Origin: an uncultured Sutterella sp.
Lineage (GTDB): Bacteria > Pseudomonadota > Gammaproteobacteria > Burkholderiales > Burkholderiaceae_F
DNA: 20,092 bases
Direction of reading: 5' to 3'
NCBI GenBank assembly: GCA_900552545.1
Contig: USAL01000024.1
Location: 1 to 20,092, forward strand
The position numbers were made by a program, and so were the translations under genes. The notes beneath the pieces were generated by a model, which saw only the letters and a list, made by a program, of their open reading frames with translations, did no database searches and had not been told where the DNA came from. How positions within the stretch are numbered: position 1 is the first letter of the stretch; the number at the start of each line of letters is the position of its first letter. This document shows positions 9,594 to 16,088 of the stretch, piece by piece.

Positions 9594-10181
9594 ATGCGCA
9601 AGGCTCAGATTTCCCGCGTGACGGGCGAAACCGACATCACGGTCGGCATCAATCTTGACGGTACCGGTGAAAAAGAAATTGACACCGGCATCGGCTTTTT
9701 CGACCACATGCTCGATCAGATCGCCCGCCACGGCATGATCGACCTCTCAATCAAGGCCAAGGGCGACCTCAAGGTCGACGGCCATCACACGGTCGAGGAC
9801 GTGGGCATCGCCTTGGGCGACGCGATTGCCAAGGCTCTGGGCGACAAAAAGGGCGTCACGCGCTACGGCATGAGCTACGTGCCCCTGGACGAGGCGCTCT
9901 CGCGCGTGGTCCTTGATCTCTCGGGCCGCCCGGGTCTCGTCTTTGAGTGCCGCTTCACGGCGCCGATGATCGGGGCCCTCGACAGCCAGCTCGTGCGCGA
10001 GTTCTTCCAGGGACTTGTCAATCACGCGGGCATGACGCTTCATATCGACAACATCCGCGGCGAAAACGCCCACCATCAGGCCGAGACGATCTTCAAGGCC
10101 TTCGGTCGGGCGCTGCGCATGGCGGTCGAACCGGATCCGCGCGCAGCCGGCCGCATTCCGAGCACGAAGGGCGTGCTCTAG
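9594..10181 (+). CDS. hisB: Imidazoleglycerol-phosphate dehydratase HisB (monofunctional)
   Basis: HisB dehydrates imidazole glycerol phosphate to imidazole acetol phosphate. At 195 residues it is the single-domain dehydratase; the histidinol-phosphatase domain fused in E. coli HisB is absent, so a separate histidinol phosphatase must exist elsewhere. Metal-binding motifs are GFFDHMLDQIARHG (34-47), DGHHTVEDVGIALG (62-75), NHAGMTLH (143-150) and the second histidine pair AHHQAETIFKAFGRAL (159-174). The strongest purine-rich site (GAGGAGG near 9551) is about 40 nt upstream with no start nearby; a weaker AGGACA just before the ATG is the likely ribosome site. hisH follows after 95 bp. Confidence 0.95.
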   Translation: MRKAQISRVTGETDITVGINLDGTGEKEIDTGIGFFDHMLDQIARHGMIDLSIKAKGDLKVDGHHTVEDVGIALGDAIAKALGDKKGVTRYGMSYVPLDEALSRVVLDLSGRPGLVFECRFTAPMIGALDSQLVREFFQGLVNHAGMTLHIDNIRGENAHHQAETIFKAFGRALRMAVEPDPRAAGRIPSTKGVL

Positions 10182-10222
10182 CCGAAAGCGCAAAGCGCGA
10201 ACAAGAGTCAGAAAAAAGGAGC

Positions 10223-10240
10223 GCCCGGAGTTCTTCGGGC
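10223..10240. repeat. Small hairpin between hisB and hisH
   Basis: GCCCG (10223-10227) pairs with CGGGC (10236-10240), and GA/TT can extend the stem to 7 pairs with a GTTC loop. AGTTTCTTC follows, which is a poor T-run. It could act as a weak attenuator or a processing structure ahead of hisH. Confidence 0.35.
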
Positions 10241-10276
10241 AGTTTCTTCAAAAGGGAAAAAAGGGAGATCAAGCAG

Positions 10277-10918
10277 ATGAGCACGATTGCCATCGTCGAC
10301 TACGGAACGGGCAACTTGAGAAGCGTGAGCCAGGCCGTGCACGCCGTGGCAGGCAAGGCTGACGTCGTCGTCACGGGCGAGCCCGCGCGCATTGCTGCGG
10401 CCGACCGCGTGATCTTTCCCGGTCAGGGCGCCATGGGCGACTGCATGCGCCATCTCGAGGAAAGCGGCCTGCGGCCGGCGGTCGAGTCGGCCCTGCGAAA
10501 CAAGCCGGTGCTTGCGATCTGCATCGGTCTTCAGATGCTCTTTGATAAGAGCGATGAAGACGACTGTCCGGGGCTCGGGCTCTATCGCGGCAAGGTGCTG
10601 CGCTTTCCCGAAGCGGCGCTTGTGACCGCCGACGGGCGCAAGCTCAAGGTGCCGCAGATGGGGTGGAATACGATCATCCGCCGCCAGCAGCACCCCCTTT
10701 GGGAAGGCATCGCCGACGGCAGCTGGTTTTACTTCGTGCACAGCTACTTCGTGGCGCCGGTTGACGATTCGCTCACGGCGGCCACCACGAGCTACGGGCT
10801 ACCCTTTGTGTGCGCAGTGGCGCGCGACAACGTCTTTGCCACGCAGTTTCATCCGGAAAAGAGTGCGGCCGACGGACTGCGGCTCTTTTCGAATTTCGTG
10901 AACTGGGATCCGGCCTAA
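10277..10918 (+). CDS. hisH: Imidazole glycerol phosphate synthase, glutaminase subunit HisH
   Basis: HisH hydrolyses glutamine and passes ammonia to HisF, which makes IGP and AICAR from PRFAR. The protein has 213 residues of the class I glutamine amidotransferase fold. Motifs: DYGTGNLRSV (8-17), PGQGAMGDCM (48-57), nucleophile Cys82 in LAICIGLQMLF, PQMGWN (126-131), FVHSYF (153-158), and the His192/Glu194 dyad in TQFHPEKS. The residue two before Cys82 is Ala80, where Gly is usual; this is a mild change. I chose the ATG at 10277 because GGGAG precedes it and homology starts at MSTIAIVDYG; the open frame upstream overlaps hisB and is not conserved. Confidence 0.95.
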   Translation: MSTIAIVDYGTGNLRSVSQAVHAVAGKADVVVTGEPARIAAADRVIFPGQGAMGDCMRHLEESGLRPAVESALRNKPVLAICIGLQMLFDKSDEDDCPGLGLYRGKVLRFPEAALVTADGRKLKVPQMGWNTIIRRQQHPLWEGIADGSWFYFVHSYFVAPVDDSLTAATTSYGLPFVCAVARDNVFATQFHPEKSAADGLRLFSNFVNWDPA

Positions 10919-10919
10919 A

Positions 10920-10975
10920 GGAAGCGTTTATAGCGCTTCCGCCTACGTCCGCGCGACGGGAGGACTGACTCCTCC
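10920..10975. repeat. Two consecutive hairpins between hisH and hisA
   Basis: GGAAGCG (10920-10926) pairs perfectly with CGCTTCC (10934-10940), starting 2 bp after the hisH stop. A second hairpin, GGAGGA (10959-10964) with TCCTCC (10970-10975), follows. Neither has a T-run. They occupy the first half of the 144-bp gap before hisA, which is long for genes in one operon. The TCCTCC arm resembles the anti-Shine-Dalgarno core. Confidence 0.45.
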
Positions 10976-11062
10976 GGCACCGGTCTTCGGCGGGCCGCCT
11001 CCGATTCACGTCAAACACCCAATTCCGTCTTACCACCGAAGCAAAGGTTTGAAAGGAACATC

Positions 11063-11824
11063 ATGCTGTTGATTCCGGCCATTGACCTGCAGCAGGGCCG
11101 CTGCGTGCGCCTGCGTCAGGGAGATCTCAATCACAACGTCACCGTCTACAACGAGGATGCGGTCGATCAGGCCGCGCAGTGGGCCGACATGGGTGCCGAG
11201 CGCATCCACATCGTCGATCTTGACGGCGCCAAGACGGGCAAGCCCGTCAACGCCCGGCTGATCGGCGAAATGATCGAGGAGATCGGCGAGGATGCCGACA
11301 TCGAGCTCGGCGGCGGCATCCGCAGTCTCGATCAGATCGAGAAGTACATCGATGCGGGCGTCGACTACATCGTGATCGGCACCGCGGCCGTCAAGCAGCC
11401 GGGGTTCCTGCGCGACGCCTGCTCGGCCTTCCCGGGCCAGATCATTGCGGCGCTTGACGCCCGCGACGGCGTCGTCGCCACCGACGGGTGGGTAAAGAGC
11501 ACGGGCCACGACGTCGTCGATCTGGCGCGGCGCTTCGAAGACTACGGTGTCGAGGCGTTTCTTTACACCGACATCAGCCGCGACGGCATGCTCTCGGGTG
11601 TGAACGTCGAGGCCACCGCAGCTCTCGCGCGTGCCGTGAACGTGCCCGTGATCGCCTCGGGCGGCATGCATACGTTGGACGACGTCAAGTCGCTTCTTAC
11701 GGTTGAAAGCGACGGCGTCATGGGCGCCGTGCTCGGACGCAGCCTCTACGAGGGCACGATCGACTTTGCCGAGGCGCTTGAGCTCGTCAGCCGCACTGAA
11801 GCCGAGCAGACGCGAAGCTTCTAA
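11063..11824 (+). CDS. hisA: ProFAR isomerase HisA
   Basis: HisA is the (beta/alpha)8-barrel isomerase that converts ProFAR to PRFAR, the substrate of HisF-HisH. Length 253 residues, a little over E. coli (245) with a short Glu/Thr/Arg-rich tail. The catalytic aspartates are Asp8 in IPAIDLQQGRCVRL and Asp132 in ALDARDG. Phosphate-binding segments are ELGGGIRS (81-88), VIGTAAV (104-110), and IASGGMHTLDDV in the second half. The motif DGWVKSTG carries Trp143. GAAAGGA stands upstream of the ATG. hisF starts 95 bp downstream. Confidence 0.96.
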   Translation: MLLIPAIDLQQGRCVRLRQGDLNHNVTVYNEDAVDQAAQWADMGAERIHIVDLDGAKTGKPVNARLIGEMIEEIGEDADIELGGGIRSLDQIEKYIDAGVDYIVIGTAAVKQPGFLRDACSAFPGQIIAALDARDGVVATDGWVKSTGHDVVDLARRFEDYGVEAFLYTDISRDGMLSGVNVEATAALARAVNVPVIASGGMHTLDDVKSLLTVESDGVMGAVLGRSLYEGTIDFAEALELVSRTEAEQTRSF

Positions 11825-11854
11825 ATCTGAGGAATACGTCAGCCGCCCTTCGGT

Positions 11855-11878
11855 TTGAGGCTCTTCTTGGAGCCTCGA
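11855..11878. repeat. Hairpin between hisA and hisF
   Basis: GAGGCTC (11857-11863) and GAGCCTC (11870-11876) are perfect complements with a 6-nt loop TTCTTG; a G-T and an A-T pair can extend the stem. No T-run follows, so read-through into hisF is expected. Confidence 0.45.
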
Positions 11879-11919
11879 TCGGGGTGCGCAATGAAAGGAT
11901 TGGGGAGGAAGAAAAGGAC

Positions 11920-12690
11920 ATGCTTGCCAAACGCATCATTCCGTGTCTGGACGTCACCGCCGGCCGCGTGGTGAAGGGCGTCAATTTCGTCGACCTGCGC
12001 GATGCGGGCGACCCGGTTGAAATCGCCCGCCGCTACAACGAGCAGGGCGCCGACGAGCTCACCTTTCTTGACATCACCGCAAGCAGCGATCAGCGCGACA
12101 TCATCCTCTCGGTGATCGAGGACGTGGCGAGCCAGGTCTTCATTCCGCTTACAGTGGGCGGCGGCGTGCGCAAGGTTTCCGACATCCGCCGACTTCTCAA
12201 TGCGGGCGCCGACAAGGTCTCGATCAACACCGCAGGCGTCGCCAACCCCGATCTCATCGGCGAGTCCGCGGCCCTGCACGGGTCGCAGTGCATCGTCTGC
12301 GCCATCGACGCGCGACGCCGCGTCAAGGACGATCCGTCGGCGGGCTGGGAGGTTTTCACGCACGGCGGCCGCACGCCCACAGGGCTTGATGCGATCGAAT
12401 GGGCGCGCAAGGTGACTGCGCTCGGCGCCGGCGAAATTCTTTTGACGAGCATGGACTGCGACGGATGCAAGAACGGCTTTGACATCGAGCTCACGCGCGC
12501 CGTGAGCGACGCGGTGAGCGTTCCCGTGATCGCCTCGGGCGGCGTCGGCAACCTGCAGCATCTCGTCGACGGCGTTACCGCTGGCGGCGCCGATGCGGTG
12601 CTCGCGGCCTCGATCTTTCACTTCGGCGAATACACGATCCGCGAGGCCAAGCAGTACATGGCCGAGCACGGCATCGTCGTGCGTCTTTGA
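11920..12690 (+). CDS. hisF: Imidazole glycerol phosphate synthase, cyclase subunit HisF
   Basis: HisF is the (beta/alpha)8-barrel cyclase partner of HisH; it uses channelled ammonia to form IGP and AICAR. With the start at 11920 the protein has 256 residues and begins MLAKRIIPCLDV, exactly where the family starts. The frame is open 12 codons further upstream, but the purine-rich GGGAGGAAGAAAAGGA lies just before this ATG. Catalytic Asp11 (CLDV) and Asp130 (AIDARRR) are present, as are FLDITAS (49-55), VGGGVR (79-84), the THGGR loop (147-151), LTSMDCDG (175-182), and VIASGGVG (203-210). hisI follows after only 18 bp. Confidence 0.96.
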   Translation: MLAKRIIPCLDVTAGRVVKGVNFVDLRDAGDPVEIARRYNEQGADELTFLDITASSDQRDIILSVIEDVASQVFIPLTVGGGVRKVSDIRRLLNAGADKVSINTAGVANPDLIGESAALHGSQCIVCAIDARRRVKDDPSAGWEVFTHGGRTPTGLDAIEWARKVTALGAGEILLTSMDCDGCKNGFDIELTRAVSDAVSVPVIASGGVGNLQHLVDGVTAGGADAVLAASIFHFGEYTIREAKQYMAEHGIVVRL

Positions 12691-12708
12691 GGCAGGCGAG
12701 GTGCGGTT

Positions 12709-13098
12709 ATGAGTTGGCTTGAATCCGTCAAATTCAACGACAAGGGCCTTGTGCCCGTCATCGCGCAGGACGCCCAAAGCGGGCGCGTCCTCATGCTTGC
12801 CTGGGCCAATGCCGAGGCGCTCGAAGAAACGGTGCGCACCGGGCGCGGCGTGTACTTTTCGCGCTCGCGCGGCAAGCTCTGGCGCAAGGGCGAGGAGTCG
12901 GGCAACGTGCAGCTCGTGCGCGAGGTGCGGCTTGACTGCGACGGCGACGCCGTCCTCTACAAGGTCGAGCAGGTGGGCGGCATGGCCTGCCACACCGGCC
13001 GCGAAAGCTGCTTTTACCGCAGGCTTGAGGAAGGCGATTGGCGCACCGTTGATCCGGTGATCGTGCCGCCAGAGAAGCTCTACGGCGGCAAGCACTAA
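12709..13098 (+). CDS. hisI: Phosphoribosyl-AMP cyclohydrolase HisI
   Basis: HisI opens the adenine ring of PR-AMP in the third pathway step. The 129 residues cover only the cyclohydrolase domain; the PR-ATP pyrophosphatase (HisE), fused in E. coli HisI and a separate next gene in most betaproteobacteria, is missing here. Motifs: VLMLAWANAEAL (27-38), YFSRSRGKLWRKGEESGN (49-66), the Mg-binding cluster DCDGD (76-80) and the zinc-site cysteines Cys77, Cys94 and Cys101 in ACHTGRESCFYR. GAGGTG precedes the ATG. The gene is the last of the cluster, with a strong terminator beginning 19 bp after its stop. Confidence 0.95.
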   Translation: MSWLESVKFNDKGLVPVIAQDAQSGRVLMLAWANAEALEETVRTGRGVYFSRSRGKLWRKGEESGNVQLVREVRLDCDGDAVLYKVEQVGGMACHTGRESCFYRRLEEGDWRTVDPVIVPPEKLYGGKH

Positions 13099-13117
13099 AA
13101 GCTCTTCTCAAAAGACG

Positions 13118-13169
13118 AAGGCGCCTGGGCGCGAAGGCAGTTTTCCTTTGCGCCTGCGGCGCCTTTTTT
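13118..13169 (+). terminator. Intrinsic terminator of the murA-his operon
   Basis: AAGGCGCC (13118-13125) pairs with GGCGCCTT (13158-13165). Inside it, GGCGC and GAAGG arms pair again with GCGCC and CCTT, making a long rod. TTTTTT ends it at 13164-13169. This is a textbook intrinsic terminator directly after hisI and shows that no hisE, HIT or tat gene is cotranscribed here. Confidence 0.9.
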
Positions 13170-13403
13170 GCGTCTGCGGCACGGGGAAAAAGTGCGACGC
13201 AGCAAACATTTTTGATATTAGGGTTTTATCGTATAACACCTCGGGGAGGGTGCCTCCATATAGCCCTGTAGAAGGGGATGTGAAGAGAATCCCCAACAGA
13301 TATTGAGTGAATAAAGTTTGACGCGATGCTCCGCCAAAGCCTTTGAAATCAAGCCTTCGGGCTTGGGTTCAAACCCGCTGTGGACACCGTAAGGAGAAAT
13401 AAA
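13170..13403 (+). promoter_or_regulatory. hsp20 promoter and hairpin-rich 5' leader
   Basis: With the his terminator this fills the 305-bp gap before hsp20. TATAAC (13232-13237) with TTGATA (13212-13217) is a sigma70-like pair, but the spacing is only 14 bp. I see no good sigma32 pair (CTTGAA/CCCCAT). The leader then holds four hairpins: GGAGG/CCTCC (13245-13257), GGGGAT/ATCCCC (13274-13294), CAAGCC-TTCG-GGCTTG (13350-13365), and GGGT/ACCC (about 13366-13376). The ribosome site AAGGAG is at 13391-13396. Several CCTT and CTCC tracts upstream could pair with it, as in heat-sensing leaders of other small heat-shock genes; this is inference. Confidence 0.45.
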
Positions 13404-13847
13404 ATGGCTATGCTTCCGCGTCTTTTTGATGATGACGATATGTTCGGTGTGTGGGATCCGTTCATGCAGTTGCAGCAGCGCCGCGATCCGCTTTTTGGCA
13501 AGCATGCCGACCGCATCATGAAGACTGATATTCATGAGACGGACAAGGCTTACAAGTTCCAGATCGATCTTCCCGGCTTCAAGAAGGAAGATGTGAGCGC
13601 TGAGCTGAAGGACGGGTATCTGACGATTACCGCCCAGAAGAACGTTCAGGATGAGAAGACGGCCGAAGAAGGCAAGCTCATCCGCCGCGAACGCTACACC
13701 GGCAGCTGCCAGCGCAGCTTCTACGTCGGCGACGCCGTGAAGGAAAACGACTGCAAGGCAAGCTTCAGCGACGGCATTCTGACGGTTGAAGTCCCGAAGG
13801 CTTCGGCTATTGAACGCGAAGAACGCAAGCTCATCACGATCGCCTGA
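13404..13847 (+). CDS. Hsp20/alpha-crystallin family small heat-shock protein
   Basis: This is an ATP-independent cytoplasmic chaperone that binds unfolding proteins and forms large oligomers. Length 147 residues: N-terminal arm (1-37), alpha-crystallin domain (about 38-130) with IDLPGFKKEDVSAELKDGYL, RRERYTGSCQRSFYVG (94-109) and the conserved DGILTVEVPK (123-132). The C-terminal tail ends in KLITIA, containing the I-x-I oligomerisation motif (144-146). The ATG at 13404 has AAGGAG at ideal spacing. The motif set, especially RRERYTGS-QRSFYVG, is closer in my memory to clostridial Hsp20 than to E. coli IbpA, so gene transfer within the gut is possible. It stands alone between two terminators. 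Confidence 0.93.
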   Translation: MAMLPRLFDDDDMFGVWDPFMQLQQRRDPLFGKHADRIMKTDIHETDKAYKFQIDLPGFKKEDVSAELKDGYLTITAQKNVQDEKTAEEGKLIRRERYTGSCQRSFYVGDAVKENDCKASFSDGILTVEVPKASAIEREERKLITIA

Positions 13848-13907
13848 TCGTCTGATTGTCTGAGTTCTCCGGCGCGAGGTGCTCCGAGGGCGCCTTGAGC
13901 CGATGAA

Positions 13908-13948
13908 GAAAAACGCGGCCTGTGTTTTGTGCAGGCCGCGTTTTTTTT
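13908..13948 (+). terminator. Intrinsic terminator after hsp20
   Basis: CGCGGCCTG (13914-13922) and CAGGCCGCG (13932-13940) form a perfect 9-bp stem, followed by eight T (13941-13948). A run of A precedes the stem, so it may also stop transcription from the opposite strand. Confidence 0.92.
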
Positions 13949-14085
13949 GACCCTGGATTGGGGGCGTCAAACGGCGCTCTGGTTGGTTTTTTGATGTTGT
14001 TTTGGTTGGCTTCTTCCTGTCGTCAGGAGAAAAAACCGTGTCCGCATTCCGCGGCGCGGGCGCCTTCGTCGGCAGCGGCAGCGAC
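13949..14085. other. Gap between convergent hsp20 and trmB terminators
   Basis: Together with the two terminators this fills the 301 bp between hsp20 and trmB. It holds no credible gene: only a T/G-rich patch (about 13978-14010) and a small TCCTG/CAGGA hairpin near 14017-14030 without a T-run. Confidence 0.5.
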
Positions 14086-14114
14086 AAAAAAAGCGGCTTG
14101 CCGAAGCAAGCCGC
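14086..14114 (-). terminator. Intrinsic terminator of trmB
   Basis: On the minus strand GCGGCTTG pairs perfectly with CAAGCCGC (plus coordinates 14093-14100 and 14107-14114), then seven T follow (14092 down to 14086). It begins 35 bp after the trmB stop. Confidence 0.9.
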
Positions 14115-14148
14115 GCTGTTGGGCGTTGTTTGATCCCGTACTCCTGAC

Positions 14149-14871
14149 TTAGACGCGCGTATAGATGAGATCCCAGACGCCGTGACCGAGTCGTTCGCCG
14201 CGGGCCTGGAACTTCGTGCAGGGGCGCTCGCAAAGCGGATTGGCCATGACCGGGGAGTAGCCCGCGCCGTGAAGGTTCTTCAGAAGCGGCTCGGCCTGCA
14301 GCACTTCGAGCATCTGCTCGGCGTAGTTCTCCCAGTCGGTTGCGCAGTGCACGTAGCCGCCCGGGGCGATGCGCGTGGCAAGCAGCGACACGAAGTCCGG
14401 ACGGATCAGGCGGCGCTTGTGGTGGCGCGCCTTGCGCCAGGGATCGGGAAAGAAGATGTGCACGCCGGCAAGGCTGTTTTCGGGGATCATGTCGCGCACG
14501 ACGTCGATGGCGTCGTGACGGCAGATGCGGATGTTCGAGAGTTTCTTTTCCTCGATGAGCTTCGAGAGAGCGCCCACGCCGGCGCCGAAGACTTCGCAGC
14601 CCAAGAAGTTGATCTCGGGGTGCGCCTCGGCGATTGCGGCAGTCGTCTCGCCCATGCCGCAGCCGATTTCAAACACGAGCGGCGCCTCGCGTCCGAAGCG
14701 CGCGGCGGCATCAAGCGGCTTTTGTTCGTAGACGAGCTCGTAGCGCGGAAAGACCTCCTCGAGCGCGCGCTGCTGCGCATGCGAGATGTGGCCGCGCCGC
14801 AGCACGAAGCTGCGGATATGGCGTTTCTTGAGCTCTTCGATCTGCTCAGGCGTGAGTTCGGACGTGGACAT
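14149..14871 (-). CDS. trmB: tRNA (guanine-N7-)-methyltransferase TrmB
   Basis: TrmB methylates G46 in the variable loop of many tRNAs using S-adenosylmethionine. The protein has 240 residues (E. coli 239). Motifs: RSFVLRRGHIS (20-30), the SAM-binding VFEIGCGMGET (66-76), RICRHDAIDV (115-124) with Asp120, the family signature FFPDPWRKARHHKRR (140-154), and the C-terminal TKFQARGERLGHGVWDL. The ATG is preceded by GAGGGC. It lies downstream of tRNA-Gly on the same strand, but a terminator separates them, so it should have its own promoter within 14872-15021; I could not place it convincingly. Confidence 0.95.
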   Translation of the reverse strand: MSTSELTPEQIEELKKRHIRSFVLRRGHISHAQQRALEEVFPRYELVYEQKPLDAAARFGREAPLVFEIGCGMGETTAAIAEAHPEINFLGCEVFGAGVGALSKLIEEKKLSNIRICRHDAIDVVRDMIPENSLAGVHIFFPDPWRKARHHKRRLIRPDFVSLLATRIAPGGYVHCATDWENYAEQMLEVLQAEPLLKNLHGAGYSPVMANPLCERPCTKFQARGERLGHGVWDLIYTRV

Positions 14872-15021
14872 GCGTGCCCTCTTTGTTTTGCTCGAATGCT
14901 GTCGTGGGCGCGGTGCGGCCGGCGGCGGAATTGGGAAAGCGCATCGGCTGAGCCGAAGAAAAAGCGCGCCGCGGCCGGTTGAGGCGCCGGCAGGTGCATT
15001 GTCGCAGGTTGCCGGCCGTAA

Positions 15022-15054
15022 GACACAAAACGGATCGCGTTTGGCGCGATCCGT
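15022..15054 (-). terminator. Intrinsic terminator of tRNA-Gly
   Basis: ACGGATCGCG (15030-15039) and CGCGATCCGT (15045-15054) form a perfect 10-bp stem with a 5-nt loop. On the minus strand TTTTGTGTCTT follows. It lies 13 bp after the tRNA 3' end. Confidence 0.88.
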
Positions 15055-15067
15055 TCAGGCTGAAATC

Positions 15068-15141
15068 TGGAGCGGGCGAAGGGAATCGAACCCTCGTATA
15101 AAGCTTGGGAAGCTTTCGTTCTGCCATTGAACTACGCCCGC
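15068..15141 (-). tRNA. tRNA-Gly, anticodon CCC
   Basis: Read on the minus strand, the 74-nt sequence folds as a cloverleaf. The acceptor stem is GCGGGCG (5') with CGCCCGC (3'), then T73 and an encoded CCA. The D stem is GTTC/GAAC, and the anticodon stem is AAAGC/GCTTT around the loop TTCCCAA, giving anticodon CCC, which reads GGG. The T arm is AGGG-TTCGATT-CCCT. U73 is the usual discriminator of bacterial tRNA-Gly. It is transcribed alone, with a promoter and a terminator close on both sides. Confidence 0.96.
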
Positions 15142-15153
15142 TTGGAGTCGGCA

Positions 15154-15181
15154 ATTATAGCGGCTTTGCCGGCCGCTGCAA
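15154..15181 (-). promoter_or_regulatory. Promoter of tRNA-Gly
   Basis: The minus strand has a perfect -10 TATAAT (15159-15154) and a partial -35 TTGCAG (15181-15176), 16 bp apart. Transcription would start near 15147, a few bases before the mature tRNA 5' end. The -35 lies inside a perfect inverted repeat. Confidence 0.7.
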
Positions 15182-15192
15182 AAGCGGCCGGC
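15168..15192. repeat. Perfect 10-bp inverted repeat over the tRNA-Gly -35 region
   Basis: GCCGGCCGCT (15168-15177) and AGCGGCCGGC (15183-15192) are exact complements with loop GCAAA. It starts 20 bp after the flavoprotein stop on the minus strand and could end its transcript, although only AAAGCC follows instead of a T-run. Confidence 0.55.
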
Positions 15193-15211
15193 ATCCACTT
15201 CAAACGAAGGA

Positions 15212-15813
15212 CTACTTGACCGTCTTGATGTACTCGGCGGCTGAATCCTCGGCGATGCGCGCGGAGTTCACCGCAAAGCCCACCGTCGAGCCCGCCATCA
15301 GCAGGTCGTAGCTGTCGCCGTACATGCCGCCCACGTCGTTGCCCGCGGCATAAAGACCCGGAATCGGATCTTCGTTCTGGGTGACGACTTCAAAGCGCTC
15401 GTCGGCCTTGATGCCGCCCAGGGTGCCCAGGTTGTTCGCGACCGACTGGATGGCGTAGAAGGGACCGGTCTTCACTTCATGCAGGTACTTCGGGTCCTTC
15501 GCAAATTCTGCGTCGTGATCATCGTGAAGGCCTGATCCTTGGTAAGGCCGTAGTTCCAGTCCTTCTGCAGCTTGGATTCAACCGCAAAGATGCCTTCGCT
15601 GAAGGCACCGGTGCCGCCCGGGATGGCCTTTTTCTCGAGGGTGACGACCTTGAGGCCCTTTTCGGCCGCAGCCCATGCGGCGGCCGTGCCGGAGGCGCCG
15701 GCGCCGATCACCACAAGGTCGGCCGACATCGTCTGGTCGGCGGCGAAGACGGGCGTCATGGATGCGGCAAACGCAGCTGCTGCAAGCGTGAACTGAAACG
15801 GGTTTTGACGAAT
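15212..15813 (-). pseudogene. Secreted FAD-dependent oxidoreductase (fumarate-reductase flavoprotein type), internal deletion and frameshift
   Basis: Two ends of one gene remain. The N-terminal piece has a Sec-type signal peptide (hydrophobic core, cleavage near VFA-ADQ), then the FAD-binding DLVVIGAGASGTAAAWAAAE and LEKKAIPGGTGAFSEG, up to LTKDQAFTMI. In a different frame follows the C-terminal piece: HDAEFAKDPKYLHEVKTGPF, NNLGTLGGI, IPGLYAAGNDVGGMYGDSYD, LLMAGSTVGFAVNSARIA. Intact members have roughly 450-550 residues, so a central part of 250 or more residues, with the substrate-binding domain, is gone. The junction lies at about 15512-15530. No good start codon is visible; the natural position seems to be ATT at 15813, possibly a mutated ATG. 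Expected product: none that is functional. Confidence 0.85.
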
Positions 15814-16088
15814 TTCCCGACGGATGCTTCGTGTCCGGGGAGGAGGGTGGATCAGCCGGAAGAAGGACGAAGGCGTACAAAAAGTGCGGCAACAAACGGG
15901 AAAGGGCGGCAAGGCGAGCCTTCAGACAACGAAAATCCCGGGCGGCGCATTGTCCAACCGGGATTTTCGTGTGGAAAAAGAGGTAATAGAAAGCCAGAAA
16001 AAGGCAAATGCCGGTTGCCGTCCGGACGCCTGCCCGCGTCAAGAAGCGACAGCTGCGGGCGTCGCCCGCGGCAACAGGCGTCGGGGCG
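15814..16088. other. Gene-free stretch between flavoprotein remnant and antitoxin
   Basis: These 275 bp hold the remnant's former upstream region and the 3' flank of the antitoxin. I see no PIN-, RelE- or Doc-like toxin in any frame. The one clear structure is the 13-bp inverted repeat at 15929-15970. Confidence 0.5.
15929..15970. terminator. Perfect 13-bp inverted repeat, probable terminator of the antitoxin gene
   Basis: ACGAAAATCCCGG (15929-15941) and CCGGGATTTTCGT (15958-15970) are exact complements around a 16-nt loop. The CCCGG/CCGGG core followed by ATTTT, in both directions, fits a bidirectional intrinsic terminator, although each T-run has only four T. It lies about 120 bp after the antitoxin stop. 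Confidence 0.6.

Noticed and set aside
11839..13095. 418-codon minus-strand frame opposite hisF and hisI
   Set aside because: It spans two conserved his genes on the other strand and has no family signature.
13844..13867. Three imperfect 8-bp tandem units (CTGATCGT, CTGATTGT, CTGAGTTC) at the hsp20 stop
   Set aside because: They are too short and degenerate to distinguish from chance.
14872..15021. Promoter for trmB
   Set aside because: Only isolated -10-like strings such as GACAAT occur, with no matching -35; not strong enough to list.
15814..16088. Possible toxin gene downstream of the antitoxin
   Set aside because: All frames lack PIN, RelE, Doc or HipA-like motifs, and the translations look random.
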